64,000 nucleotides of DNA from Rattus norvegicus (lineage: Eukaryota > Chordata > Mammalia > Rodentia > Muridae). Shown piece by piece: positions 35,330 through 50,943 of this stretch. Position numbers and translations under genes: made by a program. Location: NCBI RefSeq assembly GCF_036323735.1, contig NC_086026.1, positions 88,867,359 to 88,931,358 on the forward strand, in the 5' to 3' direction. Under the pieces are notes generated by a model. It was not told where the DNA came from. It did not search any database and saw nothing but the letters and a program-made list of their open reading frames with translations. Positions within the stretch are counted from its first letter, which is position 1; the number at the start of each line of letters is the position of its first letter.

Positions 35330-35721
35330 TGGCTCTGTGTGTATGTGAATTTTAGTTACTTTCCTCAGAGCTGTACTTGACAGAAACAATTATTAAAAGG
35401 ATTTATTTTGGACTCTGTTTGGAAATGTATCAGGGAAGGCAGGGGATGGGACTCAGCATTGCATACAGAGTCAGAAGGCACTGAGGTACACAGGGGTGCT
35501 CACTGACTATTTCTTTGCCCTTTTGACTCAGTCTAGAAGTCCTGCACATAGAATGGTGCCAGCAATAGTCAGGGTAGATCTTCCCCCCTTAGATAAACCT
35601 CTCTGCAAACATACTCAAAGAAATATATTTAATAAAGGTATGTCTCCTGAGTGATTTGAAATCTCATCAAGACAACAATGAAGATTAACTGTCACAACTC
35701 TATCTCTTGCCAACTTGACAC

Positions 35722-35724
<3 letters not shown>
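35330..35724. other. Unclassified, possible rodent repeat
   Basis: 'catagaatggtgccagcaat' and 'tgtctcctgagtgatttgaa' resemble a recurrent rodent repeat of uncertain class, but no ends are visible. Confidence 0.25.

Positions 35725-35780
<56 letters not shown>
35725..35780. repeat. (CA)n microsatellite
   Basis: About 28 uninterrupted CA units. Confidence 0.98.
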
Positions 35781-35782
<2 letters not shown>

Positions 35783-36830
35783 TTTAAGTTGTGATATCTC
35801 ATTACTGAGTCCCAAAGTCTCATAGTCATCTCATAGTAAAAATTTCATTTAGTTTATCAATATAGTTTTAACAGTTTCAACACTACTTAAAAAAATCAAA
35901 AGTCATTTCCAAGATTCCAGAAACACTCTTAACTTGTAAAATAACAAACAGGTCACACACTTTCAATGTACAGTGACACAGAGTAAATATCCCTTTTACC
36001 CAATGGAGGCTGGGAGAATAGCAAGGAAATAGTTGACCAAAGCAAAATGGAAACCAAGCAGTGCAACTAACAAACACTGTAGTTCCATGTTTAGTGTTTA
36101 GGGCTTGTAGTAGCCTGTATCATCTGGCCCCAGTAGACTTGGGCAACCCTGCCTCTCTAGTTCCGCAAACTTCCACAAGCATAGCCTCTCTCTTGGGTTG
36201 GTTTCACTCAATGCTTTCAGTTTTACTGCTCCAGACATTCAATGCTCCTAGTATCTGAAGCTTCCTAGGGTTGTCATAGTAACTTAGAGTGCCCTACACA
36301 ACTTCATACTATAGCCTCCAAGGACCTTCTTGCAGGGAATCCCTGAATGTACGGCTCTCTGGAAGCATGGTACAAGCTTCCATGAACCTGTACCTCCACT
36401 CTTCTTGCACTTTGCATGACAGCTAAATCACATAGTGCTACCAAGTTTTGCTTTCATATTGGGATACAGTATTGCCTATCTTCTACTTTTATAGTAGCCT
36501 CTGTGAGCTTTGATAAATGAACCTGAAAAGACATTTTTTAAGGTAGTTGTTATGGAGCAGGGAACATTTTCAGTAGGATTCTTAGTTCAGGTTCATTTTC
36601 ACTTTGCATCTTGGAACCTAGATGGATGGATTAGATCTTGCCCTAAGAGTACCTTTCCCATTGTCTCAGGACATAGCATGAAGTTCTCCTTAACACTAAC
36701 AATTTTTAAACAAGTATAAATTTCTTTGTACCTGCCTTGTCTACAACTTCAAATACAGGTTCTTTTCCTAGTCAAAATTCATACTCTTTCCTGTATTTCT
36801 GTTTTCTCTAATATGATTAAACTCCCATCG
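35781..36830. other. Unrecognised non-coding sequence
   Basis: No gene or repeat recognised. Open frames are at most 69 codons. Confidence 0.35.
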
Positions 36831-36834
36831 GCAA

Positions 36835-37433
36835 GACTGCCCCACCTAGGGATTCATCCCATCTGAAGACACCAAACCCAAAGACTGTTGCTAAGAATTG
36901 CTTGCTGACTGGAGCCTCATATGGCTGTTCCCTGAGAGGTTCTACCAGCACCTGACCAATACAGATGGAGGCACTCCCAGCCAAACACCAGATTGAGCCT
37001 GGGAGCTTAATGGAAGAGCTAGAGGAAGGACTGAAGGAGATGAAGGGGATTGCAACCCCACAGGAAGAACAATATCAACTAACCTGATCCCCCAGAGTTC
37101 CCAGGGACTAAACCACCAACCAAAGAGTATATATATGTGGATCCCTGGCTCCAGACACATGTAACAGGGGATGGCCTTATCTGACATCAGTGGGAGGGGA
37201 GGCCATTGTTCCTGTGGAGGCTTGATGCCCCAGCATAGGGGGATGCTAGAGCAGTGAGGTGGGAGTGGGTAAGTGGGTCGAGAAGCACCCTCACAGAGGC
37301 AAAGGAAAGGGGAGAGAGGGAGGATGGGATTGAGGGTTTGTGGAAGGGTAACTGGGAAGAGGGATATTATTTGAAATGTAAATGAATAAAATGATTAATA
37401 AAAAAATAAAAGCCTGATCAAGAAAAAAAAAAG
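36835..37433 (+). mobile_element. L1: Old LINE-1 3' UTR, sense
   Basis: 'ctgccccacctagggattca', 'ttgctgactggagcctcata', 'gagttcccagggactaaacc' and 'gagtgggtaagtggg', ending in an A-rich tail at about 37385-37433. It is the older-subfamily 3' UTR also seen at 23091 and at 63715 to the window end. Confidence 0.88.
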
Positions 37434-37559
37434 ATTTGTAGGCTACAGTTGTGCTCCCGCCTGGATGCCCTGTTCTAAAATTTCCTCCAGCAAACAACTG
37501 TATTATGAATTCAGTAAGTTCATAATCTTTGAATTCTGCTTCACCTTATGTTTTTAATT

Positions 37560-37872
37560 AGTTAATTTATTTTTATTGGATATTTTATGTTTTTATATTT
37601 CAAGTGTCAAACCCTTTTCCCCTATTCCCATTTCCCCTTCCCCCTCCTCCTGCTTCCATGAAGTTGCTCCCACTCCCACCCACCCACCCACTCTCACCTC
37701 AACACCCTGGCATTCCCCTGCACTGAGAAAAAGAGTCTTCAGAGAACCAAGGGCTTCTCCTCTTATTGAAGCCAGACAATGCCAGCCTCTGCTACTTATG
37801 TGGCTGGAGCCATGGGCCCCTCAATGTGTACTCTTTGGCTGGTGGTTTTGTCCCTAGGAGCTCTGGAGGGTT
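37560..37872 (-). mobile_element. L1: Old LINE-1 3' UTR, antisense
   Basis: Reversed tail 'tttatttttattggatattt', then C-rich block (about 37600-37700) and 'ggagccatgggcccctcaat', 'ctaggagctctggaggg'. It is the same old subfamily as 36835-37433 in the opposite direction, about 130 bp away. Confidence 0.85.
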
Positions 37873-38299
37873 CCATGAATAGATTTAATAAAATTACCAT
37901 ATATACTAAACTAAAAAACACAGAGCCACAGAGACTTGGACAAATGTTGGGTTAGGTTCTCATATGGCTTAGTTATAAAATCGATCAATTAATGAATAAT
38001 CTTGCTTTATGTTCATATGCCTCATGTAATATATGCTATTAAGTTATGAAAAGTGAACTCTTGATCAACAGTATTGAAAGTTCTGATATGTGTCTTCCTC
38101 TGTATGGTATAGTAGAGCATATTAAAAAAAAAAAACAACAAAACTTCAGAACCAGACATATTGTCACTACCCTTGCCATCTAATTTAAATAGTAAAATCG
38201 TTTGCAGCCCCAAAAGACAGAAAACAACAAAACCAACCAACCAATCACAGAAAAAACAATACCACACAAAACAACAAAGCCAGCAAAGAACCCCCAAAA
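37873..38299. other. Unrecognised AT-rich sequence with A/CAA-rich stretches
   Basis: Includes an A-run at 38124-38134 and CAAAACC-rich sequence at about 38220-38290. No gene is recognised. Confidence 0.35.
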
Positions 38300-38304
38300 T
38301 AATT

Positions 38305-38975
38305 GCTTATATTTTCTTTATTAATAATTTTATTTGTTTACATTTTAAATGTTATCCTCCTTCCTGGTCTCCCCTCTATGAACCCCCATCCTATCCCCCT
38401 CCCTTTGTTTCTAAGTGAGTACACCACTCCTGCCTCACCCCTATAGCATCCTCCTTCTCTGGGTCATCAAGCCTCCTCCACAGGACCAAGCGCCTTCCTT
38501 CCCACTGATACCAGATGAGAGGCAGTCCTTTGGTTAGAGGTTTAGTCCCTGGGAGCTCTGGGTGGTCAGGTTAGTTGATACTGTTTTTTTTCTTAAGGGT
38601 TTGCATTTCTCTTTAGCTCCTTCAGTCCTTCCCCTAACTCTTCCATTGGGGTCCCTGGACTCAGTCCAATGGTTAGCTGTATCTGCATCTGTCTTATTCA
38701 GGTGCTGGTAGAGCATCTCAGAGGACAGCCATACCAGGCTCCTGTCTGCATCAGTAATAGTGTCATGGTTTGGTGTCTGTGAAAGGAATGGATTGCACAG
38801 TGGGGCAGTCTCTGCCTGGCTTTCCTTCAGCCTCTGCACCATTTTTATCCCTGTATTTCCTTTAGTCAGGGACAATCTGGATTAAATTTTTAGGTTGGTG
38901 GGTGGCCCCGTCTCTCCACTGAGGAGCATGTCTATCTACTAGAGGTGTTCTCTTCGGTTCTATCTCTGTTAAAAC
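38305..38975 (-). mobile_element. L1: Old LINE-1 3' UTR, antisense
   Basis: Reversed tail 'attaataattttatttgttt' followed by 'acattttaaatgttatcct', then a C-rich block, 'gtttagtccctgggagctct', 'gccataccaggctcctgtct' and 'agtaatagtgtcatggtttg'. About 670 bp of 3' UTR, without ORF2. Confidence 0.88.
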
Positions 38976-40865
38976 ATGAATATCAAATAGCGTCTGGCAG
39001 CAGAGGCACAAGGGGCTCTTCTTTTCCACTGTGGACAGGTCTGTAAGGGAGCATCAAGTGCTCTTGCTGTTGATTTTGGAGTCAAACAAAACTTTTGTGA
39101 GTAGATGAATTCATTGATAGCAAACCTGAGTAATGAGAATTGGAAGCATTTAAATTAGGCACACATATTAAATATTGTGTCCAATTAATCCATTAATGGC
39201 AGAAGGAAAAATTTGTTTCATTTTCAAAGAGTAATAGCGATAATCAGAGCAGTGGACACATATTCTGAGGTAACGTTTTAATCTTTACTCGGAGAGGAGC
39301 CTGTTACTCATTTTAGTACATGTGGACATTTTTAAACAATCCATGAAGAAGGATCCGTAGAGTGTCTGTTCTCATCAACAAATACTCAAAGGATGCAGTC
39401 TGCTTCTCTCTTCTCTCTCCACAGATCTGGGTGAAATTCAGAAACATTTTAAGTGAACTCTATGGCAGAAAAGAGGAACATATTGATTTTTGAACCCCAG
39501 GCCCAGATGTTGAACTGTAACAAATTGAAGAAAACTTGTTTGTTTTACTTGGTGGTTATTTCACCTCATGAGGCATGGGTATGACTTCATTCTCCATAAA
39601 TCAATAAATCTTGAGTTGGTAATTTCTTTGTTTTGTAAAAAGGAAATTACATCATAATGGTAGTCTGGGGATAAATAAGATCAGCTCGTTCCCCAGTGTC
39701 AGCACTGAAACCACAAATTGAATGTCAGGACCCTAAATTGTTATTTTCATTTAATTTTAAAAGTATGGAAAAATTCAAAATGATCCACCCCCCAAAAAAA
39801 CCCTAAATCCAGAAAAATATATACTAACTTATGTTTTCTTTTTCTTTTAAACTGGGACAACAACACATAAGAAAATTCATAGGAAGAATGAAGTTGGCAG
39901 AAACATGATTTTTTGACTTCTAAAATTGTGGAGTTCAACTAGTGTGCTGTTTATTATAGGTAACTCTGCTCTAAAGCTTCTTAAATCTCCATTATAAAAC
40001 ACCTATGCCACTTTTATTTTATTGTGAATAGAAAGGGGTAGCAGAAAATTCTAAAGCATATAACAACAACAGTAGAATTGGTGCAATCTATCAAGAAGCA
40101 GGGTAGTTTGCAGTGTTCTCCCAAATGGTAAAAACTGTAGAATGCTTAAACTTGGTTAATATAAATATATGTCTATGGTTTGTACAGTGTTAGTGAGCTC
40201 ATAATTATTTCTTTTCTGAATATATGTTTATAAACAAAGTTTTGTTCAAATAATATTCTTCCCATGAAGACAATGTCAAATATATATTTGTCTCTTTTAA
40301 CTTTATTTTTAATTTTATAAAATTTATAAAAGGTTGCAAATAAATAAAAACACAAAAATTATCAGACAAAAATCTGGACAACTCAATAAACTACTGTACA
40401 GTTGATACAGGGCATCTGGGACAGACGCCATGCAGCTTCCTCACTTTTGGTGTCGAAATCATTTGGGGTACATACCCACCACCAAACCAAAATAATCCAT
40501 GATAAAATTGGAAGTAGAAAAACAATCAGATTGATATATTGCCTGTCAAAACTCATAAGCTTAACTTTAAAAATAAAGTAGAATCTTTATTCTAAGTATA
40601 TATAAAAAACTTTAATTGTGTTTTAAAAATCATGTTTTCTAGCATGTATCTTTGGGACTTTATAAGATAATACACTTATTATTAGAAAATTTCCATGAGG
40701 CTCTTTTTAAAGTTACAAAGTATAGATAAAGATAAAGTATTTGTTGGGTGTGTGTGTATTATATCTTTAGTTGAACTGTCTTTTTAATTGAGAAGGTGTT
40801 CTTTCAACTCAGAAAGTTGCTTAGAAACTTCAGTGCAATTTCCAGGTAGTAAAACAAAACAAAAC
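38976..40865. other. Unrecognised AT-rich non-coding sequence
   Basis: A pyrimidine run ending in CACAG at about 39400-39425 looks like a splice acceptor, but no exon follows that I can support. Nothing else is recognised. Confidence 0.35.
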
Positions 40866-41027
40866 AAAACAAAGTCGGGGTTGGGGATTTAGCTCAGTGG
40901 TAGAGCGCTTGCCTTGGAAGCGCAAGGCCCTGGGTTTGGTCCCCAGCTCCGAAAAAAAGAAAAAGGAAAAAAAAAAGGAAAAAAAAAAGAAAAAGAAAAA
41001 AAACCAAAAAAACCCCAAAACAAAGTC
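40866..41027 (+). mobile_element. ID: ID element (BC1/tRNA-Ala-derived SINE) with target duplications
   Basis: The ID core is about 40877-40951. It begins GGGGTTGGGGATTTAGCTCA, has an A-box region around 'tagctcagtggtagagcg' and a B-box-like 'ggtttggtcccc', and then a long impure A/AAAG tail to 41016. The perfect 11-bp duplication AAAACAAAGTC lies at 40866-40876 and 41017-41027. The B box has TTTG where the usual element has TTCG. The family is mobilised in trans by L1 and is especially abundant in rat. Confidence 0.97.
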
Positions 41028-41033
41028 CTTCTT

Positions 41034-41110
41034 TCATGTGTGTGTGTATGTGTGCATGTGTGCATGTGTGTGTGTGCATGTGTGCATGTATGTGTGTATG
41101 TTCATACATG
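41034..41110. repeat. (TG)n/(TGCATG)n microsatellite
   Basis: TG tract with CATG and TATG interruptions, immediately 3' of the ID insertion. Confidence 0.93.
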
Positions 41111-41232
41111 TATGCAGATCAGAGAAGAAAATGAAGGAGTTGTCTCCACTGTGCTTATTGAAGAGAGTAAACTTAGGCCTGCAGCATAGGCAGCAAGTGT
41201 CTTTACTCACTGAGCAATCTGGCCAGCATTTA
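41111..41232 (-). mobile_element. Possible B4/B3-type SINE remnant, antisense
   Basis: 'cttactgagcaatctggccag'-type sequence (about 41205-41228) resembles the antisense SINE head. The preceding text is too diverged to place firmly. Confidence 0.35.
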
Positions 41233-42982
41233 TTTTTAATTTATAGAAAAATATGAAACTATGTGTCTACAGATATGTCCTCACATATTTGTTGTTCAAT
41301 TTTATTCTGGTAACTAGGCATATATTTTATAATAAAACAAGAAATTGTGTGCCTATACTCCTTTTTATCTTTTTGTGGCTGCAAAGCTGTGAAAGCTTCC
41401 AAAGCTATCTTTAATCATGTAAATATAGGAGCTTTATTTACATGTGTTTATGCCAAGACATTTTTAAACCAATTATTAAATTTTGCATACTTTAGAGTTG
41501 TCACTATTTAATTGGTACAAATTCTCCTCCATCCTTGGAAAAACAAATATCGATACCTTCTACATTGAAAGCTTGGCTTCCAATAAATGTAGTTATTAAA
41601 TAATTATTAAATAGCGATTTTTAAATGAGTTGATTAAATATTGCCCACAAATGTTTTAAAGGTGGGAAACATCAGATGCATTAGTAATATACGTCATTGA
41701 AGTGTAGTACAGTTTCATTGCTTTACAAAATAAGTCTTCAGGGCTTTAAACTTCTAATAGTCTGATCGATTAGAGCAAAATCAAGTAAAAGTACTTTTTG
41801 TCATGCTGAATACTTTTCACTTTCTATTCAACAATTGAGTTGTCACATGTTCCTGAGGCATACTCTGAAAATACATAAAATACTTTAATTTTAATAAGTT
41901 CAACCTTTATTTAGAGCAAACACTTCATCTTCCTTGTATATAGGAGTGAATTATACATGCACTCCAATCAATGCTATGCATATTTTTATTTACTTCTTGG
42001 TAAAGGTATACAGTTCTTATACCACAATTTATTACTCCAAAATAATTAATGCTTATATTTTCAGTAAGCAAATTTATTTTGTTAAGACTTTTCATTCAAT
42101 ACACCTCAACATTTGCAATAATGTCAGATATTTTTTCCTTCAACAGAATCAGTTTCCATGTACTTATGAACTAGAAAAATTGCTATTAATAGAATTGATA
42201 CCCAGTGCCAATGCTTATGGGGAAATTTTGAATTTATATAAAATAGTTTTTCTTCTGCTGTGAAGTTAAGAAATTAATAGCATTTGATTTTTTTTGCAAA
42301 CAATTCCATTTGGAATTTAAAATTCACAAATTTTATTTAGAAGTAAGTGAAAATTATACTTTGGAGAGGTATATAAAGATATTTTCACAGATACCAACTT
42401 TTGTTGTGGATATCCTTATGCTCTTGGAAATGTATTGCTTCTTCTCTGTCATGTTCCTATCTTTATGGGAGTCATAATACTGTCTTTTCATGCTAGGCAA
42501 TATCTCTCAATAAATATTTTATTATAAATACTATATATACTTTCTTGAGAATATGAGCGCACACTTTCTTTTGTTAAGCTCGTTGTTGCAGAGAGGGTTT
42601 ATTTAAAGTAAGAAAATATTATCAAACAATGAAATAGTTTTAAAATTACATCTCAATAAATGAAGCAAATGGCAAAAGCACTTCAACTACTCTGTGGTTT
42701 ATGGGGAACTAGGCTTCTATTTCTTGCATACATTTATGCATACGTACCCTTCAATTACTCCATAGGTTCTCTCTGACAACTGGCATAGTAGCCTGAAGAA
42801 TTTATGCATCCCCCAAATTATTCTGCCAATCATGTCACATTTGATTAACACACCATGCTGAACTCGTTCTTGTTATTGTCTGAGGTGAGGAGTGAGCAGT
42901 ACCTCCAGACATCTACCCAATGTATTAGTAGTTTATGTCAGCATCCTGAAAATTGCCCTAGAAAGCAACCTATTGCTTACCT
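41233..42982. other. Unrecognised AT-rich non-coding sequence
   Basis: The longest open frame (41934-42263, 109 codons) is AT-driven, Ile/Phe/Tyr-rich and without a domain. No repeat is recognised. Confidence 0.35.
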
Positions 42983-43126
42983 AAGAAAATAAGTAAGTGA
43001 GAGGGGGTTGGAGATTTAGCTCAGTGGTAGAGCGCTTGCCTAGCAAGCACAAAGCCCTGGGTTCGGTCCCCAGCTCCAGAAAAAAAAAAGAAAGAAAGAA
43101 AAAGAAAAAAAAGAAAATAAGTGAGA
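42983..43126 (+). mobile_element. ID: ID element with A-rich tail and target duplications
   Basis: ID core at about 43003-43079 with intact 'tagctcagtggtagagcg' and B-box 'gggttcggtcccc', then an A/AAAG tail to about 43110. Right flank AAGAAAATAAGTGAGA (43111-43126) matches the left flank 42983-43002, except that the left carries four extra bases (a repeated AAGT step). The core is closer to the canonical ID sequence than the copy at 40877. Confidence 0.95.
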
Positions 43127-43225
43127 CAATAAGGATGATAAACAGAGGTAATCTTGAAGAAACCTGTGTAGTTAATGCATGATATAAAACTATCTGAGAT
43201 CTCATAAATGTGAGAACATGTCAGT

Positions 43226-44374
43226 AAAAGATGTGTGTACCTCAACTATTCTGGAAGTCAGTCTGGAGGTTCCTCAGAAAATTGGACATTTCCAATTTTC
43301 CAATGAGGACCCAGCTATACCTCTCTTGGGCACATACCCAAGAGATGCTCCAACATATAACAAAGACTTGTGTTCCACTATGTTCAAAGCAGCCTTATTT
43401 ATAATAGCCAGAAGCTGGAAATAACCCAGATGCCATTCCTTCAGAGGAATGGATACAGAAAATGTGGTACATCTACACAATGGAATATTACTCAGCTATC
43501 AAAAACAATGACTTTATGAAATTCATAGGCAAATTGATGGAACTGGAAAATATCATCCTGAGTGAGCTAACCCAATCACAGAAAAACACACATGGTATAC
43601 ACTCATTGATAAGTGGCTATTAGCCCAAATGCTTGAATTACCCTAGATGCACAGAACACATGAAACTCAAGAAGGATGACCAAAATGTGGATGCTTCACT
43701 CCTTCTTTAAAGGTGAACAAGAATACCCTTAGGAGGGGATTGGGAGGCAAAGTTTAGAACAGACACTGAAGGAACAGCCATTCAGAGCCTGCCCCACATG
43801 TGGCCCATACATATACAGCCACCAAACTAGATAAGGTGGATGAAGCAAAGAAGTGCAGGCTGACAGGAACCAGATGTAGCTCTCTCCTGAGAGACATAGC
43901 CAGAATATGGCAAATACATAGGCGAATGCCAGCAACAAACTACTGAACTGAGAATAGGACCCCCGTTGAAGGAATCAGAGAAAGGACTGAAAGAACTTGA
44001 AGGGGCTCAAGACCCCATATGAATAACAATGCCAAGCAACTAGCCAGAGCCTCCAGGGACTAAGCCATCACCCAAAGACTATACATGGACTGACCCTGGG
44101 CTCCAACCTCATAGGTAGCAATGAATAGCCTAGTAAGGGCACCAGTGGAAGGGGAAGTCCTTGATCCTGCCAAGACTGAACCCCCAGTGAACGTGATTGT
44201 TGGGGGGAGGGCAGTAATGGGGGGAGGATGGGGAGGGGAACACCCATATAGAAGGGGTTGGGGAGGGGTTAGGGGGATGTTGACCTGGAAACCGGGAAAG
44301 GGAATAACAATGGAAATGTAAATAAGAAATACTCAAGTTAATAGAGATGGAGGAAAAAAAAGATGTGTGTACCT
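43226..44374 (+). mobile_element. L1: 5'-truncated young LINE-1, ORF2 C-terminus plus 3' UTR
   Basis: Perfect 17-bp duplication AAAAGATGTGTGTACCT at 43226-43242 and 44358-44374 encloses a sense L1 (43243-44357). It starts in the ORF2 C-terminal region, equivalent to about residue 1155 of the intact ORF2. It reaches the stop at 43620-43622, then the full 3' UTR with a G-rich tract at about 44201-44275. Sequence is close to the full-length element at 50944. Its short tail ends in 'gagatggagg' plus an A-run. Confidence 0.96.
43243..43622 (+). pseudogene. Truncated L1 ORF2 C-terminal fragment
   Basis: The frame opening at 43218 keeps ORF2p C-terminal words such as [11 protein letters not shown] and FIIARSWK, then meets a stop at 43425-43427. 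The remaining codons to the normal terminator are intact in another reading only. No start, endonuclease or reverse transcriptase is present, so it is non-functional. Confidence 0.9.
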
Positions 44375-44812
44375 ACTAAAGCTACTTTTAATGCAACTGT
44401 TAGTATAATTTTATTTTCAACTATTAGAGACACATACACAATAGATGTTTTGCTCCATATACGGCTGTATACCACTTGTAGACTCAGTTCCCACAGAGGT
44501 CAGAAGAGGGTCAGCCAGTGCCCTTTACCTTTAAGCCATTTCTCCAGAGCCCTGAAAGCATATTTCCAAAAATAGGAAAAAATTTTTTTGTTTGAACCAG
44601 GTTATGTGGGTTTTTTAAGTTATTAGCAATTAATTCTTTTGTACAAATATTATTAAGTGATCATATCTTGGAAACAAACCATATACTCAGCACAATGGGA
44701 AAGATTCTGGAAGGGTCAAACCATTTTCTCCTTTCTTTTCGGAAATGGTAAAAGTCATACTAAATTAACAGTAAAAGCAATCATGGTACTGTTCTTTTTC
44801 CTTTTCTTTTTG
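44375..44812. other. Unrecognised non-coding sequence
   Basis: 44470-44560 ends in 'aagccatttctccagagcc', possibly an old antisense SINE head. Otherwise nothing is recognised. Confidence 0.3.
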
Positions 44813-44814
44813 TT

Positions 44815-45740
44815 TATTTTTGAGACTAATTTAAATACAACATTTCTTCATTTCCTTTCTCCTCTCCAAACCTTCCCCAGCTCTCTCAAAATCATAGCCT
44901 CTTTTTACATTTATTATTGCATGAATCTATAAATTGAATATATATAATATTCCTTATTATATGTTATTATATATAATATACATTATACAATTATATATAT
45001 ATTATATAATATATAATTACATATATATTATATAATATATAATATTCCTTATTATATCATGTTGAGTTCATATACTGTTACTTGTGTGTATGTTTTTAGG
45101 ACTGATCTTATAGCACTGGACAACCAATCAGAATGCTCTTTTCTTGGGAGGACCATTCTATCACTCCTAGCTTTCCTCAGTTGCCTTTAGTTCTTTGTCC
45201 AGAGTTGAGACCTCATAGAATTTGTTCCCATGAAGTTTGGCATGTTCACTGTTTTCTTCTGGTAACCAACAGCAGCTCTCTAATTGTATTTAAGATTCAC
45301 TGAACAAGACAAAGGATATCAAGCCTCATACTGGAAGCTAGTCAACTACTCAGTGTATGTAGTAACATCATGGTGATTGGAGGAAATCCACTACAACCGC
45401 TAATTTACTCAACCAGCATGATCCCTAACAGCAGTCTATGAACATTTGTCCTTAAACCCACAGATAAGTGCAGTCTTCACCCACCCTTAAGGAAATGCCT
45501 ATTTGCAATAGACAGAGACCATAACAGAAAACCACAGCCAATCAAAATACAGAGTTGTGGAGCCTAATCCGAAAAGAGGCATCTGCAAACACTCCCACTC
45601 TTAGGGCTCAGGGAGCACTGCAAGACAGGAGGTGGAAATGTTCAAGGTCCAGAGGATCAAGGACTCTGCTGTGGGACTGTGTCTCCTGGTACCATCATAA
45701 AGCATATGTACAGAGTCTCATCACCATGACTACTCAAAAG
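44815..45740 (-). mobile_element. L1: Old L1 (Lx-type) 3' end with probable 5' inversion
   Basis: 44815-45297 is antisense Lx 3' sequence: reversed terminus 'tcctctccaaaccttcccc', 'aatcatagcctctttttac', an AT-rich insert (44935-45060) and 'gcactggacaaccaatcaga'. From about 45298 the strand flips: 'tatcaagcctcatactggaa', 'gctaatttactcaaccagca' and 'gactgtgtctcctggtacc' are sense Lx sequence that normally lies just upstream. That order fits twin priming. Family order is recalled rather than aligned, and no target duplication was found. Confidence 0.65.
44935..45060. repeat. AT-rich palindromic low-complexity block
   Basis: Repeated TATATAATA/ATTATATAT words, almost entirely A/T and extensively self-complementary, inside the antisense Lx fragment. 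'aatattccttattatat' occurs at both ends of the block, suggesting a local duplication. Confidence 0.9.
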
Positions 45741-46205
45741 CAACTCCTTTTAAAATTGCTTCTTTCTCTGTTAAGGAATATTTATCATCTTCAGTAATTA
45801 AAATGTTAGTACAATTAACAGTTCTTAAGCCAGTGGAAATTAAAGAAATTGAAAACATGGCTTCATTTTTAATTTTTTAAAACATGGCTTCATTTTTTAT
45901 AAGTGAATTTAATGTTTTTGAGAAAATAATTTAAAAATTTATAAGACCAAAAAAATTCTTGGAAGAATTCTTAAATTGTTTAATATACAATGTATCTGAT
46001 TCCAACTTTGCTTTAATGCATGTAACATGTTTAGTATTCTCTAAACATCAAAATAGTAATTTTTAAATTAAATATATAAATAAGAATATTTTAAAGATCT
46101 AGAACAAAGGTTGATAAGAAGGGATATAAAACATTTAATTTTGTTTTATACTATGCCCAAACCATTGACAAAACACCAACATTTCTGTAAGTTTAAAAAA
46201 AAACT
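45741..46205. other. Unrecognised AT-rich non-coding sequence
   Basis: Contains a short direct repeat 'aaaacatggcttcatttttaa' type (about 45852-45898). No gene. Confidence 0.35.
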
Positions 46206-47267
46206 ATTCAGACATTTAAAATTTTATTACTTTTAATTTTTTACAGTTCAGTTGTTCACCCCCTTGCTGGTCCACCCTTCCCCAGTTCCTCAGTCCCCCC
46301 TCCATTCCCCCCCTCCCTGCCAGCCTGTCTCCAAGAGAATGCATTTACCAACACTTGCCAGGCCTCACCATTCCCTAGGGCCTCAAGTCTCTCAAGGGTT
46401 TTAGACATATCTCTCACTGAGACCAGACCATGTCAAGGGCCTCAGACCAGCTAGTATATGCTGCCTGGCTGAGAGTTCAGTGTCTGAGAGATCTCAGGGG
46501 ACTGGGTTAGTTGAAACTGCTGGTCTTCCTATGGGGTCGCCCTCCTCCTCAGCTTCTTCCAATCTTTCCCATAGAGGTCCCCGAATTCAGTCATTGATTG
46601 GGTCTAAGTATCTGCATCTGTCTCACTCAGCTGTGTGTTGGGCCTCTCAGAGAACAGCCATGCTAGGCTCCTGTCTGTAAGCTCACTATAGCATTAGTAA
46701 TAGTGTCAGGTCTTGGAGCCTCCTCTTGAGATGGATCTCAAGTTGGGCTGGTCACTGGACCTCTTTGCCCTCAGTCTCTTCCCCATTTTTTGTCCCTGTA
46801 GTTCTTTTAGACAAGAACAATTCTGGGCCAAAGATTTTGACTGTGGAATGGCAACCCCATCCTTCCACTTGATGCTCTGTCTTTCTTTTAGAGGTGGACT
46901 CTATGGATTCCCTCTCCCTATTGGGTATTTCATCTAAGGTCTCTCCCTTTGAGACCTGGGAGTCTCTCACCTCTCAGGTCTCTGATACAGGTCTCTGATA
47001 GAGGTTCCTCCCACCTCAAGTCCTCCTGACCCTCTACACTCCCAAGGTTGCATATTTCCATTCATTCTGCTGGTCCTCAGATCTTCTCTGCTGCCCCTCA
47101 GACATGTTCAAGTTCCTGTTTTTCCTCTCTCCCTCCCTTCTACTCAGGTCCCTCCCTGCTTTCTTCTCCCTCCCAAGTGGGATTGAAGCATCCTCACTTG
47201 AGCTTTTCACCTTGTTAACCTTCTTGAGCTCGGTGAATTGTTTCCTAGGTATTCTGTACTTTTTTGA

Positions 47268-50943
<3,676 letters not shown>

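Noticed and set aside
39395..39460. Splice-acceptor-like pyrimidine run ending in CACAG
   Set aside because: No open exon of convincing length, no donor and no protein similarity follow it.
41934..42263. 109-codon plus-strand frame
   Set aside because: AT-rich, Ile/Phe/Tyr-dominated translation with no domain; typical of chance frames in AT-rich DNA.
40877..43079. tRNA genes suggested by tRNA-like A and B boxes
   Set aside because: Both are ID SINEs: they have A-rich tails and target duplications and cannot fold as complete tRNAs.
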